DNA of 64,000 nucleotides from Pegea sp. RAD2-039 (Eukaryota > Chordata > Thaliacea > Salpida > Salpidae). This document shows positions 34,801 to 45,800 of the stretch, in pieces (position 1 is the stretch's first letter; each line of letters opens with the position of its first letter). The translations under genes were made by a program, and so were the position numbers. The stretch is taken from assembly GCA_034620365.1 (NCBI GenBank), contig JAQGEQ010000071.1, forward strand, positions 4,526,001 through 4,590,000, in the 5' to 3' direction. The notes beneath the pieces are model-generated. The model was not told where the DNA came from. It saw only the letters and a program-made list of their open reading frames with translations, and searched no databases.

Positions 34801-37800
34801 AAAATTTCAATTCGATATTTTATTAGGATGATGACATCAGAAATCTCTTCTTCGGAGATTATCTAGAGCCTGATGCTCATCCAAAGATCTATGATGAAAT
34901 CAGTGACTTCAGTCAACTCTCTAAAACGATGGAGAGTTATTTAGAAGAATACAATCAGGTGAAGATCTTGAGAAGATCATCTGTAGATGCCAACTTTTAA
35001 TCTGATGATCAGGTCTCTCAAAGTCCCATGTCTTTGGTGATGTTTAAATTTGCGATTGAACACGTCTCAAGAGTTGCTCGGGTCTTGAAACAGGACAACG
35101 GGCATCTACTGTTGATTGGGATCGGTGGTAGTGGTCGGAAGTCTGTGACCAGATTAGCTGCTTTTATGGCGGATTATGAAGTTTACACAATCGAACTGAC
35201 CAGGTCTATATCTGGTCATGTCAAAAGTGGTCGTTTACTGAAATGGGTTTTAATAGGACCTATTCTTTCAATGATTGGAGGGAAGACATCCGGAAGATGA
35301 TGAAGAAAGCTGGAGTTCAAGGGACCCGGACTGTTTTTCTCTTTAGTGATCAGCAAATCAAAGAAGAGGCTTTTGTGGAAGACATCAATATGATCCTGAA
35401 CACAGCTGATATTCCAAATCTATTCCCAACTGATGAAAAAGTCGAACTGATCGAGAAGTTACAAGTTGGTTAATCTTAGGATGTAGATGATGTCTTAAAA
35501 GAGATCATTTGAAGGCGGTAGCTCGTCAAGAAGGGAAGAAGATTGAACCAACTCCAGCTGCTATGTATAATTACTTCATCGAGAGAGTAAAGAGCAATCT
35601 TCATGTTGTTCTTGCCATGAGTCCTATCGGAGACTCCTTGAGGAATCGTCTTCGGATGTTTCCTTCCCTCATCAACTGCTGTACCATCGACTGGTTCCAG
35701 GTTAGTCATTGGACCACTGGTCCAAATACTTGACCTAAACCACAACAGGCGTGGCCCGAAGACGCGTTAGAGATGGTGGCCAACCGGTTTCTTGAAGATG
35801 TTCAGTTGGAAGATGAGATCAGATTGAGATGTGTCAAGATCTGCAAGGTCTTCCACGAGAGGTTAGCGCGCTGCATGTGACGTCATCGATACAGGTGACG
35901 TCATCTCCGCTCTTTAGTGTCCGCACGCTATCTGATGACTTCTGGGATGTACTTCGTCGTCGCAATTACGTCACTCCTACGTCATATCTCGAGTTAATTC
36001 TCACTTTCAAGAATCTTCTCGAAGAAAAGAGTCAAGAAGTAAAAACTCTTCAAGATCGATACTTGAATGGACTTGAGAAGCTCAGCTTCGCCAGCTCACA
36101 GGTAAACGCTTCCTCATCCTCATCTTCATGAGATTACATCTCTCTACTGCCTCCAGGTGGCTGTAATGCAAGAAGAATTGACTCAGCTTCAACCAGAACT
36201 GATCCAGACGTCGGAGGAGACAGATCGGATCATGGTGAAGATTGAACATGACTCTGTTGAAGTAGAAGCAAAGAAAGAGGTTGGAAAGATCTCATCTAGA
36301 TCTTCATCCTAATTGACTTGCATCTTCAGATCGTTGCAGCAGATGAGAAGGTCGCGAATGCGGCTGCTAAAGAAGCGAAAGGGATTAAAGATGAATGTTC
36401 TGCGGATCTTGCAGAGGCTCTTCCTGCTCTTGAATCCGCGATTTCAGCTCTTAACACTCTCAAACCAGCTGTAAGTCTTCCTGAAAATTTTACAAAAGAT
36501 GATCACCGGATGTTCACAGGATATTTCGAGCGTGAAGTCGATGACAAATCCTCCTCCTGCAGTCAAACTAGTCCTTGAATCTATCTGCATCATGAAGAAT
36601 ATCAAACCTGAAAGAAAACCGGATACTTCTGGTTCTGGTTGGTTGATTTTAGTGACATCTTCCACCAGATTTTGATCATTTGAAACAGGTAAGATGATCG
36701 AAGATTACTGGGGTCCTTCGAAGAAGATGATGAATGATATGAAGTTTCTCGACTCACTCAAGACCTATGATAAAGATAATATCTCGGGACACATAATCAA
36801 GAAGATACGAGATAAATACATCAATAATCCGGAGTTTAATCCCGCTACAATCAAGAACATCTCATCTGCTTGTGAAGGTGATGAACATCTTCTGAAGATC
36901 AAGATGTAGCTTAGCAGAGGAGTTAATATCTTCATCTTTAGGTCTCTGTAAATGGGTTAGAGCGATGGAAGTTTATGAAAGAGTCGCGAAGGTTGTTGCT
37001 CCAAAGAAGATTAAATTAGCTGCTGCTGAAGCTGAGTTAAAGACACAAATGGAGAAGTTGAATGCAAAGCGCGCGGAACTGAAAAAGGTTTGTTTGAAGA
37101 TGAAGGACTTTGAGGTGGTTGATTTGCTGTCTAGGTTCTTGATAAAGTCAAAGCGCTTGAAGAAGAGTTCAGCAAAATGAATCAGAAGAAGATTGAGTTG
37201 GAAAACAATATTGAGATCTGTAAGAAGAAGTTGGTGCGCGCTGAACAACTGATCAATGGGCTTGGTGGCGAAAAAACCAGGTTGGTGCGGTCCACAGAGG
37301 TGGTCAGTTGACCAATTTGTTGTTCAGGTGGACTGAAGCTGCTGAGAGCTTAGGTATTTTACTGATAAATCTCACTGGAGATGTCCTTCTATCTGCAGGT
37401 ATCTTTGATTATCTGATTGTGTCTTTGATGATGCAAAATGATAATTTTAGGAACCATTGCATATCTGGGTCCATTCACTGTCGACTTTCGTGCTGGATGT
37501 CTTGATGATTGGCTGAAAACTTGCTGTGATGAGAAGATACCGTGTTCACCGACTTTTCATCTTTCTAATACTCTTGGTGATCCTGTAAAGATTAGAGATT
37601 GGCAGATAGCTGGATTGCCTGTTGACTCTTTTTCTGTTGATAACGGTAGAGATCTGTATGATCAAACAACAACTCAAATGATCTTCTTCATCAGGAATCA
37701 TTGTGAAAAACTCCAGGAGATGGCCTTTAATGATAGATCCACAAGGTCAAGTTAATAAATGGATTAAAAATATGGAAAAAGAGAATAATTTGTCGGTGAT

Positions 37801-40800
37801 CAAACTAACTGATAGTAACTACGTTCGTACATTAGAAAACGCTATTCAGTTCGGTACTCCAGTGTTACTGGAGAATCTAGGTGAAGTTATCTGTTGTTGA
37901 TGTAGTTGATTCAATACTTCGATTGTAGGTGAAGAAATTGATGCGATACTTGAAACAGTTTTGCTCAAACAGACTTACAAACAGCAGGGAGTCGAATACA
38001 TCAAACTTGGTGATAATAATATCGAATATTCAGATCAATTTCGATTTTATATGACGACAAATCTTCGCAATCCTCACTACCTTCCTGAGATATCTGTCAA
38101 GGTTTGAGCTTCACTGAGATGAAATCTCTGATCTTCAACTGATCTTTATCAGGTTTGTCTCCTCAATTTTATGATTACTCCTCTGGGTCTTCAAGATCAG
38201 CTTCTTGGGATTGTGGCTGCAAAAGAAAAACCAGAATTAGAAATTAAGAAAAATGAGTTGATTTTGGAAAGTGCAGAAAATAAAAGACAACTTCAAACTA
38301 TTGAAGATAAGATCTTAAAAGTTACTTAACATCACATGATCAAAGTCATCTTCTAAATGATCTTGTGTCTCAGGTGTTATCTTCATCAGAAGGAAATATT
38401 CTTGAAGATGAAACAGCTATAGAGATCTTATCATCTTCTAAGATACTCTCCCAAGAGATCTCCGCTAAACAAGAGATCGCAACAGAAACTGAAAAAGAAA
38501 TTGATGAGACTAGAAACGGATACAAACCAGTTGCAGTTCATTCAGCAGTCCTCTTCTTCTGCATCTCAGATCTTGCAAATATAGAACCGATGTATCAGTA
38601 CTCTTTAACTTGGTTCATCAATCTTTATCTAGCTGTGAGCAAACAATTGATATTTTATTTCAACTTTTCAATTTATTTAATTTTTAGTCGATTAAAAACA
38701 GTCAAAAATCAAATAAATTGTTGGAAAGAATTCAGAATTTAAATAATCATTTCACTGATAGTATTTACAAGAATGTCTGTCGGTCATTATTTGAAAAAGA
38801 CAAATTGTTGTTCTCCTTTGTTCTCACGATTGCTTTGCAAACAAGTGCAGGTGTGTCTTGAGAAGATGTAGATTATCTACAAACAAAATCTGAGATTTAA
38901 TCCTAAATTATTTGAAGGAAAAATTGATGATGAAGTTTGGAGGTTCTTCCTCACCGGAGGCGTTGCTCTTGACAACCCGCATCCAAATCCTGCTCCTGAA
39001 TGGCTCCAAGATAAAGCTTGGAGTGAACTTGTAAGAGCTTCTAACCTCAGTAACCTCCAAGGACTCTTAGATCATTTCCGAGATAATTTGGAAGATTGGA
39101 AAAATGTTTTTGACTCGATAACGCCTCACGAAGAAACGTAAGTCCCAACGCTGACTCGACGAGATCCCAAACTCATGAGAGTCATAACTAAACCAGGTTT
39201 CCTGGGATTTGGAGTTTGTTAGGGGGCCTAGATCGGATGGTTGTGTTGAGATGTCTTCGACCTGATAAGATTGTGCCTGCCGTCCAACATTTCATCGTTG
39301 ATAACATGGGCGAGTCTTTTATTGAACCTCCGACCTTTGATTTACTTGGATCTTATAATGATTCCACTTGTTGTACTCCTCTCATCTTCATCCTCTCACC
39401 TGGAGCTGATCCCATGGCAGGTGATCTTCTAAAAGAAGATCTTTTAAGATCACTATATTGATCTTCTTTAAGGCTTGTTGAAGTTTGCTGAAGATCGAGG
39501 TTTGGTGGATCAAGTATTGGGACGATTTCTCTGGGCCAAGGACAAGGACCAGTTGCAACTAAGATGATTGAAGACGCTATCAAACAGGTCAGTCCTGTCC
39601 ATTTTATTCAAGTGTGGGACTCACAATGGAATTTTTAGGGCACTTGGGTCGTTCTTCAGAACTGCCACTTGGCAACTAGTTGGATGATGTCTTTACAGAA
39701 GATCTGCGAAGAGATGATTGTTCCTGAGAGGACACACGAATCATTTCGTTTGTGGTTGACTAGTTACCCTTCTGAAAAGTTCCCAGTTCCCATCTTGCAG
39801 GTCAGATCATCTTCATCTTCATCCAAATCTTTCAGAACTCTTTTTATTTTAGAACGGAGTAAAAATGACAAATGAACCTCCCAAAGGTCTTCGAGCAAAC
39901 TTACTTCGTTCCTATCTCAATGATCCTATCTCAGATACTAGCTTCTTTGAAGGATGCAACAAATCTAAGGTTTAATCTTCTCAATCTTCAATTCATCTTC
40001 TAAATATTATCCTTGATTCAGGCTTGGCAGAAAATGCTCTTTGGACTTTGCTTCTTTCATGCTCTGGTGCAAGAACGGAGGAAGTTTGGAGCTTTGGGTT
40101 GGAACATCGCTTACGAATTTAACGAATCCGATTTACGTATCAGTATGAGACAACTACAAGTTCGTTTCTCCTTACCTCCTTTTGTGTTAAGATCAAATCT
40201 CAAATGTTCTCTTTGATTTGCAGATGTTTTTGAACGATTATGATGAGATACCTTTTGAAGCGTTAACTTATCTAACTGGTGAATGTAATTATGGTGGTAG
40301 AGTTACAGATGATAAAGACAGAAGACTTTTATTGTCTCTTCTTTCTGTTGTGAGTTTTTTTCATTATAATATTTTGAAATCGAAATATTTTTCGAGTCTT
40401 AAAATTTCTTCTTTTTAGTTTTATAAAGAAGATTTGGTGCTTGATGATCAATATGTGTTTTCACCTAGTGGTAAGTATTTTGCACCTAAGCACGGACAGT
40501 ATCATGATTACTTGGATTACATCAGAGATCTTCCTTTAATCCCTCATCCAGAGGTTTGATGTTTGAAACCATCAAACTCGAAGTCTATTGATTTCTTTAA
40601 AGGTTTTTGGTCTTCATGGAAATGCTGATATCACTAAAGACAATAAAGAGACGCAAGAACTTCTCGATGGTATTCTTCTAACTCTTCCAAGGCAAAGTGG
40701 ATCTGATGGCAAGTCCCCGGAGCAAATCATCGACAGCTTGGCCGGTGACATCCTCTCTAAACTTCCTAATGACTTTGACGTAGAAAATGTGATGAAAAAG

Positions 40801-41894
40801 TATCCTGTTGTCTACAATGAGTCGATGAACACAGTTTTAAGGTTGTTGTTTGTTTTTATTGTTGTTCTTTCAGTTGTTCTTTTAACTTATTGTTAATTTT
40901 AGAGATTTATTCATTTATCTTCAACTTTTTCAGACAAGAATTGATTCGTTTTAATCGCTTGACTTCAGTTGTTCGTCTCAGTTTAATTAATCTTCAAAAA
41001 GCTATTAAGGGGTTGGTAGTGATGTCATCTGAACTAGAAGAGGTCTTTTCTTCTATGCTGACTGGAAAAGTGCCAGCTATGTGGACAGCAAAGTCCTACC
41101 CGTCCTTGAAACCACTCGGAGGTTACATCATCGGTAAATTGATTGTTTAAAAAATGCTTTTTCCGTGGAATGTTTAAATTGAAGAAATTTACAGATTTGT
41201 TGGCAAGATTACATTTTTTCAACAACTGGATTGAAAATGGGATTCCGGATGTTTTCTGGATATCTGGATTCTACTTTACTCAATCTTTTCTAACTGGTGC
41301 AACTCAAAACTTTTCCAGGAAGTTCGTGAACCTTTTCAACTTCTAAAGATTCAAATTTAAATCTTACAGATACGTGATTCCAATTGATCACATCGGATTC
41401 GAATTTGAAGTTTTATCTTGTGATGATGAATCGGAAATTGACATGAAACCAGATGATGGTTTGTACGAATCATCTTGACTCCTCAACTAACTTCTCACAT
41501 CTTCAGGAGTTTATGTGAGAGGTTTGTTCCTGGAAGGAGCAAGATGGGATTGCATCCAGATGGAAATTGGAGAATCTCATTCAAAAGTCCTCTTTGATCA
41601 ACTTCCTATAATCTGGTTGAAGCCAGGAAAAAGCTCATCATTTAGGAAGAAGGAGGCTTACTCATGTCCTATGTACAAGACCAGTGCCCGTCGGGGCACT
41701 TTATCCACTACAGGTTATTTTTAGAGAAATCCATTTTCGGCAATTTTTAGTAAAAATTTCATCTCAAAGTCGGATGTTGATCTCTTTCAGGTCATTCAAC
41801 TAATTTTGTGATGATGATAGAGCTGCCTTCAAAGAAACCTCAAGAGTACTGGATCAATAGAGGAGTTGCAATTCTCTGTCAACTTGATGATTAG
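22882..41894 (+). CDS. DNAH7: Axonemal dynein heavy chain 7, inner-arm motor
   Basis: ATPase motor of single-headed inner dynein arms, driving ciliary beating (family knowledge). The proposed start is ATG at 22882 (MEKAK), splicing in phase to 23149. Many exons follow, most separated by roughly 40-60 nt introns. After a low-complexity basic N-terminus come [10 protein letters not shown] (about 24.76 kb) and the tail/linker. AAA1 has GPAGTGKT (31144-31167) and [13 protein letters not shown]2 has GDPIGGKT (32230-32253). AAA3 has GPTGTGKS, split by an intron near 33.69 kb, and AAA4 has GIGGSGRKS near 35.13 kb. The stalk is at about 36.0-37.25 kb, with a microtubule-binding part near [10 protein letters not shown] (36.7 kb). 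AAA5-6 run from [13 protein letters not shown] on. The C-terminus has [16 protein letters not shown] and ends [11 protein letters not shown] with TAG at 41892. Near-continuous similarity to human DNAH7, including AAA2, separates it from DNAH12. The gene appears intact; see the duplicated exons. Confidence 0.95.
22897..23040 (+). mobile_element. 3'-terminal fragment of the same LINE family, in DNAH7 intron 1
   Basis: From about 22921 to 23020 this matches the 3' UTR of the 20.0-20.8 kb LINE in opposite orientation. Shared blocks include TTGACTAAATAGAT, TTATTTGTGAGAATGTGTGT, the AGAGA/TCTCT hairpin and CCTCCTTCGCA. It ends in a TGATAAATAAATATT microsatellite-like tail, as in CR1/L2-type elements. 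No coding part remains. It lies between the proposed first exon and the exon at 23149. Confidence 0.75.
27950..28064 (+). other. DNAH7 alternative exon a1 (family-like version)
   Basis: 115 nt, acceptor phase 2, donor GTAAGA in phase 0. It encodes [16 protein letters not shown] and ends VLVPYRDS, matching the DNAH7 consensus before AAA1 (KEYALEKxMEKMxxEW ... ILPYRES). Because 115 is not a multiple of three, exactly one exon of the a pair must be used to keep frame. Confidence 0.85.
28230..28344 (+). other. DNAH7 alternative exon a2 (diverged copy)
   Basis: 115 nt with the same phases and the same GTAAGA donor as a1. It encodes [16 protein letters not shown] and ends FELNSYRDS. About 18 of 39 residues match a1 by hand alignment. 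It is open throughout and shows no stop. Confidence 0.8.
28827..28943 (+). other. DNAH7 alternative exon b1 (diverged copy)
   Basis: 117 nt, phase 0 at both ends, acceptor TTTTTGTGCAG and donor GTAAGA. It encodes [17 protein letters not shown] and [10 protein letters not shown]. About 19 of 39 residues match b2. It is open throughout. Confidence 0.8.
29128..29244 (+). other. DNAH7 alternative exon b2 (family-like version)
   Basis: 117 nt, phase 0 at both ends, acceptor CTCTTTAG and donor GTTTGG. It encodes [17 protein letters not shown] and MKGSPFIGP, closer to the DNAH7 consensus (LSSVDEIQMLLDDH ... GSPFIKP) than b1 is. The next constitutive exon starts at about 29427 with [18 protein letters not shown]. 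Confidence 0.85.
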
Positions 41895-42037
41895 TGTCTT
41901 TGTTTTGATAAGAACTGAAAATAATTTTTGTAAATATTGTAGTTTTCTTATATCTCGTTTATCAAGTATTTTTTTGTCACTGTTTTTTTCGCCAAGTATT
42001 TCTGTTAAGTTCCGAAGTTTCAACGATGTCAAAATCA

Positions 42038-42043
42038 AATAAA
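42038..42043 (+). terminator. Polyadenylation signal of DNAH7
   Basis: AATAAA about 145 nt after the stop codon, followed by T-rich sequence. Confidence 0.55.
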
Positions 42044-42847
42044 TCTTCTTTAAAACACCTCTGAGTTTTGTTCAAAATATAATTTTGTGGTTAGAAATTG
42101 ATCTTAAAATATAGCTTCGATTTAACTAAAAAAGTTTGAAATAAAAACTCAATTTAGTTTAAGTTAGTTTCAAATTTTTTTCAAGTTTTATTTGTCTTCT
42201 ATTAAAGAAGTTTTTTTTCTGATTTAAAAAATTAATTATATGAAAGAATTTTGTTAAACTTCTTTAAATATATTTTAGAATGTAAATTGTAGTGATATTA
42301 ACTAGCTAATTTATATCACAAAATGAAATTTCTGTTTTTTAAGATGGTGTGTAAAATCATCAAACTATCTTAGTGAAGTTTAAAACCAAAAAATTATTTC
42401 TAAGAATATACAAACTACAATTTCAGTAAATGCTTTACTGGGAAGTTATTTTCTACTTGAAATGTCCTGTGTTGTACCAACATATCATTTTTATTCTCTT
42501 TTAACCTATTTACAGTTTTATGAGCAAACAATTTTAACAAGATTTTCAAACCACTTAAAAATTAGAACTTTTAAGTCAGCTAAAAACCAAAAGGAAAATT
42601 GAAAACTAAATATTTGTTTAGGAGTATAAGAATGAACTTCAGCAGACAACGACAATGTGTTTAACACTTTTCAGACAACCACTTGATCAATCTTGCCGTT
42701 TGAGAAGTAAAACCGCGTAAAGAACCTTTTATAAGGGCTTGCATCCGACACAATAAGAAGACGAACTGGGACATTTTGATCTTTAATTTTTCAGTTACAA
42801 TTTTTATCGTCAAAACAAAAAAAACATTTTCCAGAAATAAATGAGTT

Positions 42848-42853
42848 TTTATT
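42848..42853 (-). terminator. Polyadenylation signal of CCDC180
   Basis: AATAAA on the minus strand about 32 nt beyond the CCDC180 stop. Close spacing and orientation support the assignment. Confidence 0.5.
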
Positions 42854-42884
42854 TGAGAGAATATTTGAGAAGATTATTGAAAGA

Positions 42885-45800
42885 TCACTGATACAACATC
42901 CGAATCTCCTCTATTGATCTCATCCAGTTCTTCATCCATTTCTCCTCTATATCTGCTTGTTTTTCACTCTTCATCTTGACTTCATCCACCAGATGATCAC
43001 GTAACTTTAGAAACTCAGCCAACATCCGATCACGTGACACAACGACACATTGCTGAGGAAGAACTGAGTTCTTCGTCTTGATGACGTCACCGTCGCCAGT
43101 GGACCACGATTGGTTTCCGCGATTGATGATTGGATGACTCGAAGAATCTTTCTCTTGCTTTACCAGTGACGAAATCGTTTTTTTCGAATCGTTATTCTCT
43201 GCAGACATTTTAATGACGTCATCTTACTAGATACGTCACCAAGCAATCACCTGGTATGATGACGTCATCAACACACAACAGTTTTTCAAACTTAGCAATA
43301 TATTGCTTTGATGACGTAATCAGCGCGCGAGTAAACCCGTTGGTGCGCTTGGAGATATGCTTCAGTGATTTCTCGCTGCTTGTTTTGATCAATTCCAAAT
43401 ACGCGTTCTGAAATAGAAGCGATGACGTCATCAGCGCGATGACATCGAGTCGGGCAAACTTGTCTGCGCGCTTCCTTTTCGTTCAACTCTTGTAAACGAT
43501 CTTTCTGTTCCGGATGTCCAAGAGTTGGACGCAGCAATCTTTTGTGCTCTTCCTAAAGACACAAAAAAGATTTGATGATTTTTTGAGGACAATCACGTGA
43601 TCAAAAGAGGACTTTTTCTGCTTCTAACATCTTCTTCGTCTTCATAAACTCTTCTTCTTCCATTTTCAAATCATTTTGCATCTTTTCTGTACTCTGAAGG
43701 AAGAGTTCTTCACTACAAAGTCGAGGGACTTCACCAAGGATCATTTCGCACTCTTCAAGGAGCGTGCGGAAGTCTAAAGCAGATGACGTCAGCAGTGATG
43801 ACGTCATCAACAAAATGAGACCTTTTAGAAGTTGTTGATGTCGATTTGAAGCTTGTTGAAAGTACAAAAGAGCTTTGTTGAGGACTCCTTCACAAAATCC
43901 TTCAAAATTGTCCTGTTTCAAAGATCACTACATCATTTAGTTGTCATGACAACCGACAATAACCTGTAGTAGAGTTCGGCTTGAATGGCGGAAGCTTTTG
44001 TGTTTGTAATAATCATCCGCAGTTGAAAATAGTGCCTCTAACATATTAAACAAGGTCAAGCAGATCTTTGAGAGGAGATCATTCCCTTTCGGAGCTTCGA
44101 ATCCAAATGGATAGAATCTTTCATCGAGTCTTGGATCTCGTTTTGGCATCTCGCTGCAGATAATCTTTGTCGATTTTTCGATCTTTTCTGCATCTTTCTC
44201 ACCTAAGCTTTCGCTCCCCAGATACAAAGTCTTCTACTTCTGCTTGATGGCGTTGTTGCCAAGCAACTAGAACTGGTGGATGAACGGGTGCTTCACGGAC
44301 AGCGATAGATCGGCGTTTATCGCGAGTCTGAATCCTAGAGAAGAGCTTCGATTTACAATTTTGTCACTAGGTGGCGATAGCGCGCTTACTTGAGAATATT
44401 TTTGATGACGTTGATGGTTGAATCTTCGTTCTTCACGATCAGATCTTCGCTGCTCATCTTCTGATCTTCTGATTGCTTCTCAGGAGAAGGTAGAAGCGCA
44501 GAATCAAGCTCATCGCGCTGTTTTTCCAGTGACGTCATCAATTGCGTCACAGAAGTCCACAATTCCTTTGTTGTCACTTCCTGCCACAAATTAGATTTGA
44601 TGCGTCGCGCTGGTTGACGTCATCAATGACGTCACCTCTTTGTCGACGTGCTTGTGCTCACACGCGTCAATCTGTCGCTTCAACTGTGTTACGTGATCGC
44701 GCAACGACGCTATCGATCGATCTGTATAAGTCACGTGACTTCGCAAACGAACTTGAGCATTGAGGAGCAAACGTCGCGATAAATCCAACATCTTCACGTC
44801 ATTCATTTGCATCTTCATCCTACGTCATCGGCGCTAGCGACATCTAGTGATCACTTTTACACATCCACTCACCTCTCTTCAAATTTATTCGCAAGTTCGA
44901 TCATGTGATCGCAGCGACGCTCGATTTCCACTTCCGGTTTCGCTGCCGACTCCAACTTCCGGCTAAAAGCTTCAACTTGATCCTTTAAAAGAGAGGCTTC
45001 AGATGGCGAGAAGCTTCCGCCATCACTGAACACTCTGCGATGACGTCATCAAGTCGTAGCGACGTGATCGTGAGTTTGTGACGTCACTACTTGAAAGATC
45101 GAATGCACATCCGGTTGGAGTCGCGAATAAGAGCGATCCTTCGCGCGAACTCTTTACGCATCAACTTGCCGTTCTTGCGTCCCGCATCTGACATCGCTGC
45201 AGCAGATTCGCGAAGATTTTTTACTTCTTTCTCTATACTGTAAGATCGATCATCATTCGGGGATTCCCCCACTTGAGGAAGACTCACGCGGCCAAACTAT
45301 CTAATTTTGAGATTCGATCTTCAGCAGCAGAGATCTGTGTCTTCAATTCGATCAGATCTGACTCCTGATTCTCAATGAACTCGCTTTGCATCATGTTGAC
45401 CGCCGTCATCGCCGCCACGACTCCGTCACAATGACGATCAACGCGATCTTGATGATTTCGAAGCTCTTCTAATCTCACATCACAGATGTCATGTTGGATG
45501 CGTTGATGACGTGGCATATGCAAATGAAGACGCAAATCAAGCTCCTCTTTCAGCTCCTGCTCCCTTTTTTCAATTTCTTCATCAGTTCGCTTCTTTAACT
45601 CCTCGCCCCAGATTTCAAAATGCCCCAGAAACGCAAATCGCACTCTGTAGGTAGTAATCGTGATGTCATTACTGTGTGACGTCATCACTATCAAACCAAC
45701 TCTCTGAAGAAGCCTTCGATGACGTCATGAGAAATGGGGATCTGATCGATGTATGGAGGCAGAGGTTTTTCCTGATCTAAAAGCGATGTGACGTCATCAT

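Larger units (their letters stand above)
41895..42884. other. Tail-to-tail spacer between DNAH7 and CCDC180
   Basis: AT-rich 3' UTRs of two convergent genes. DNAH7 has AATAAA at 42038-42043. CCDC180 has TTTATT (AATAAA on the minus strand) at 42848-42853. No gene is seen between them. Confidence 0.6.
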
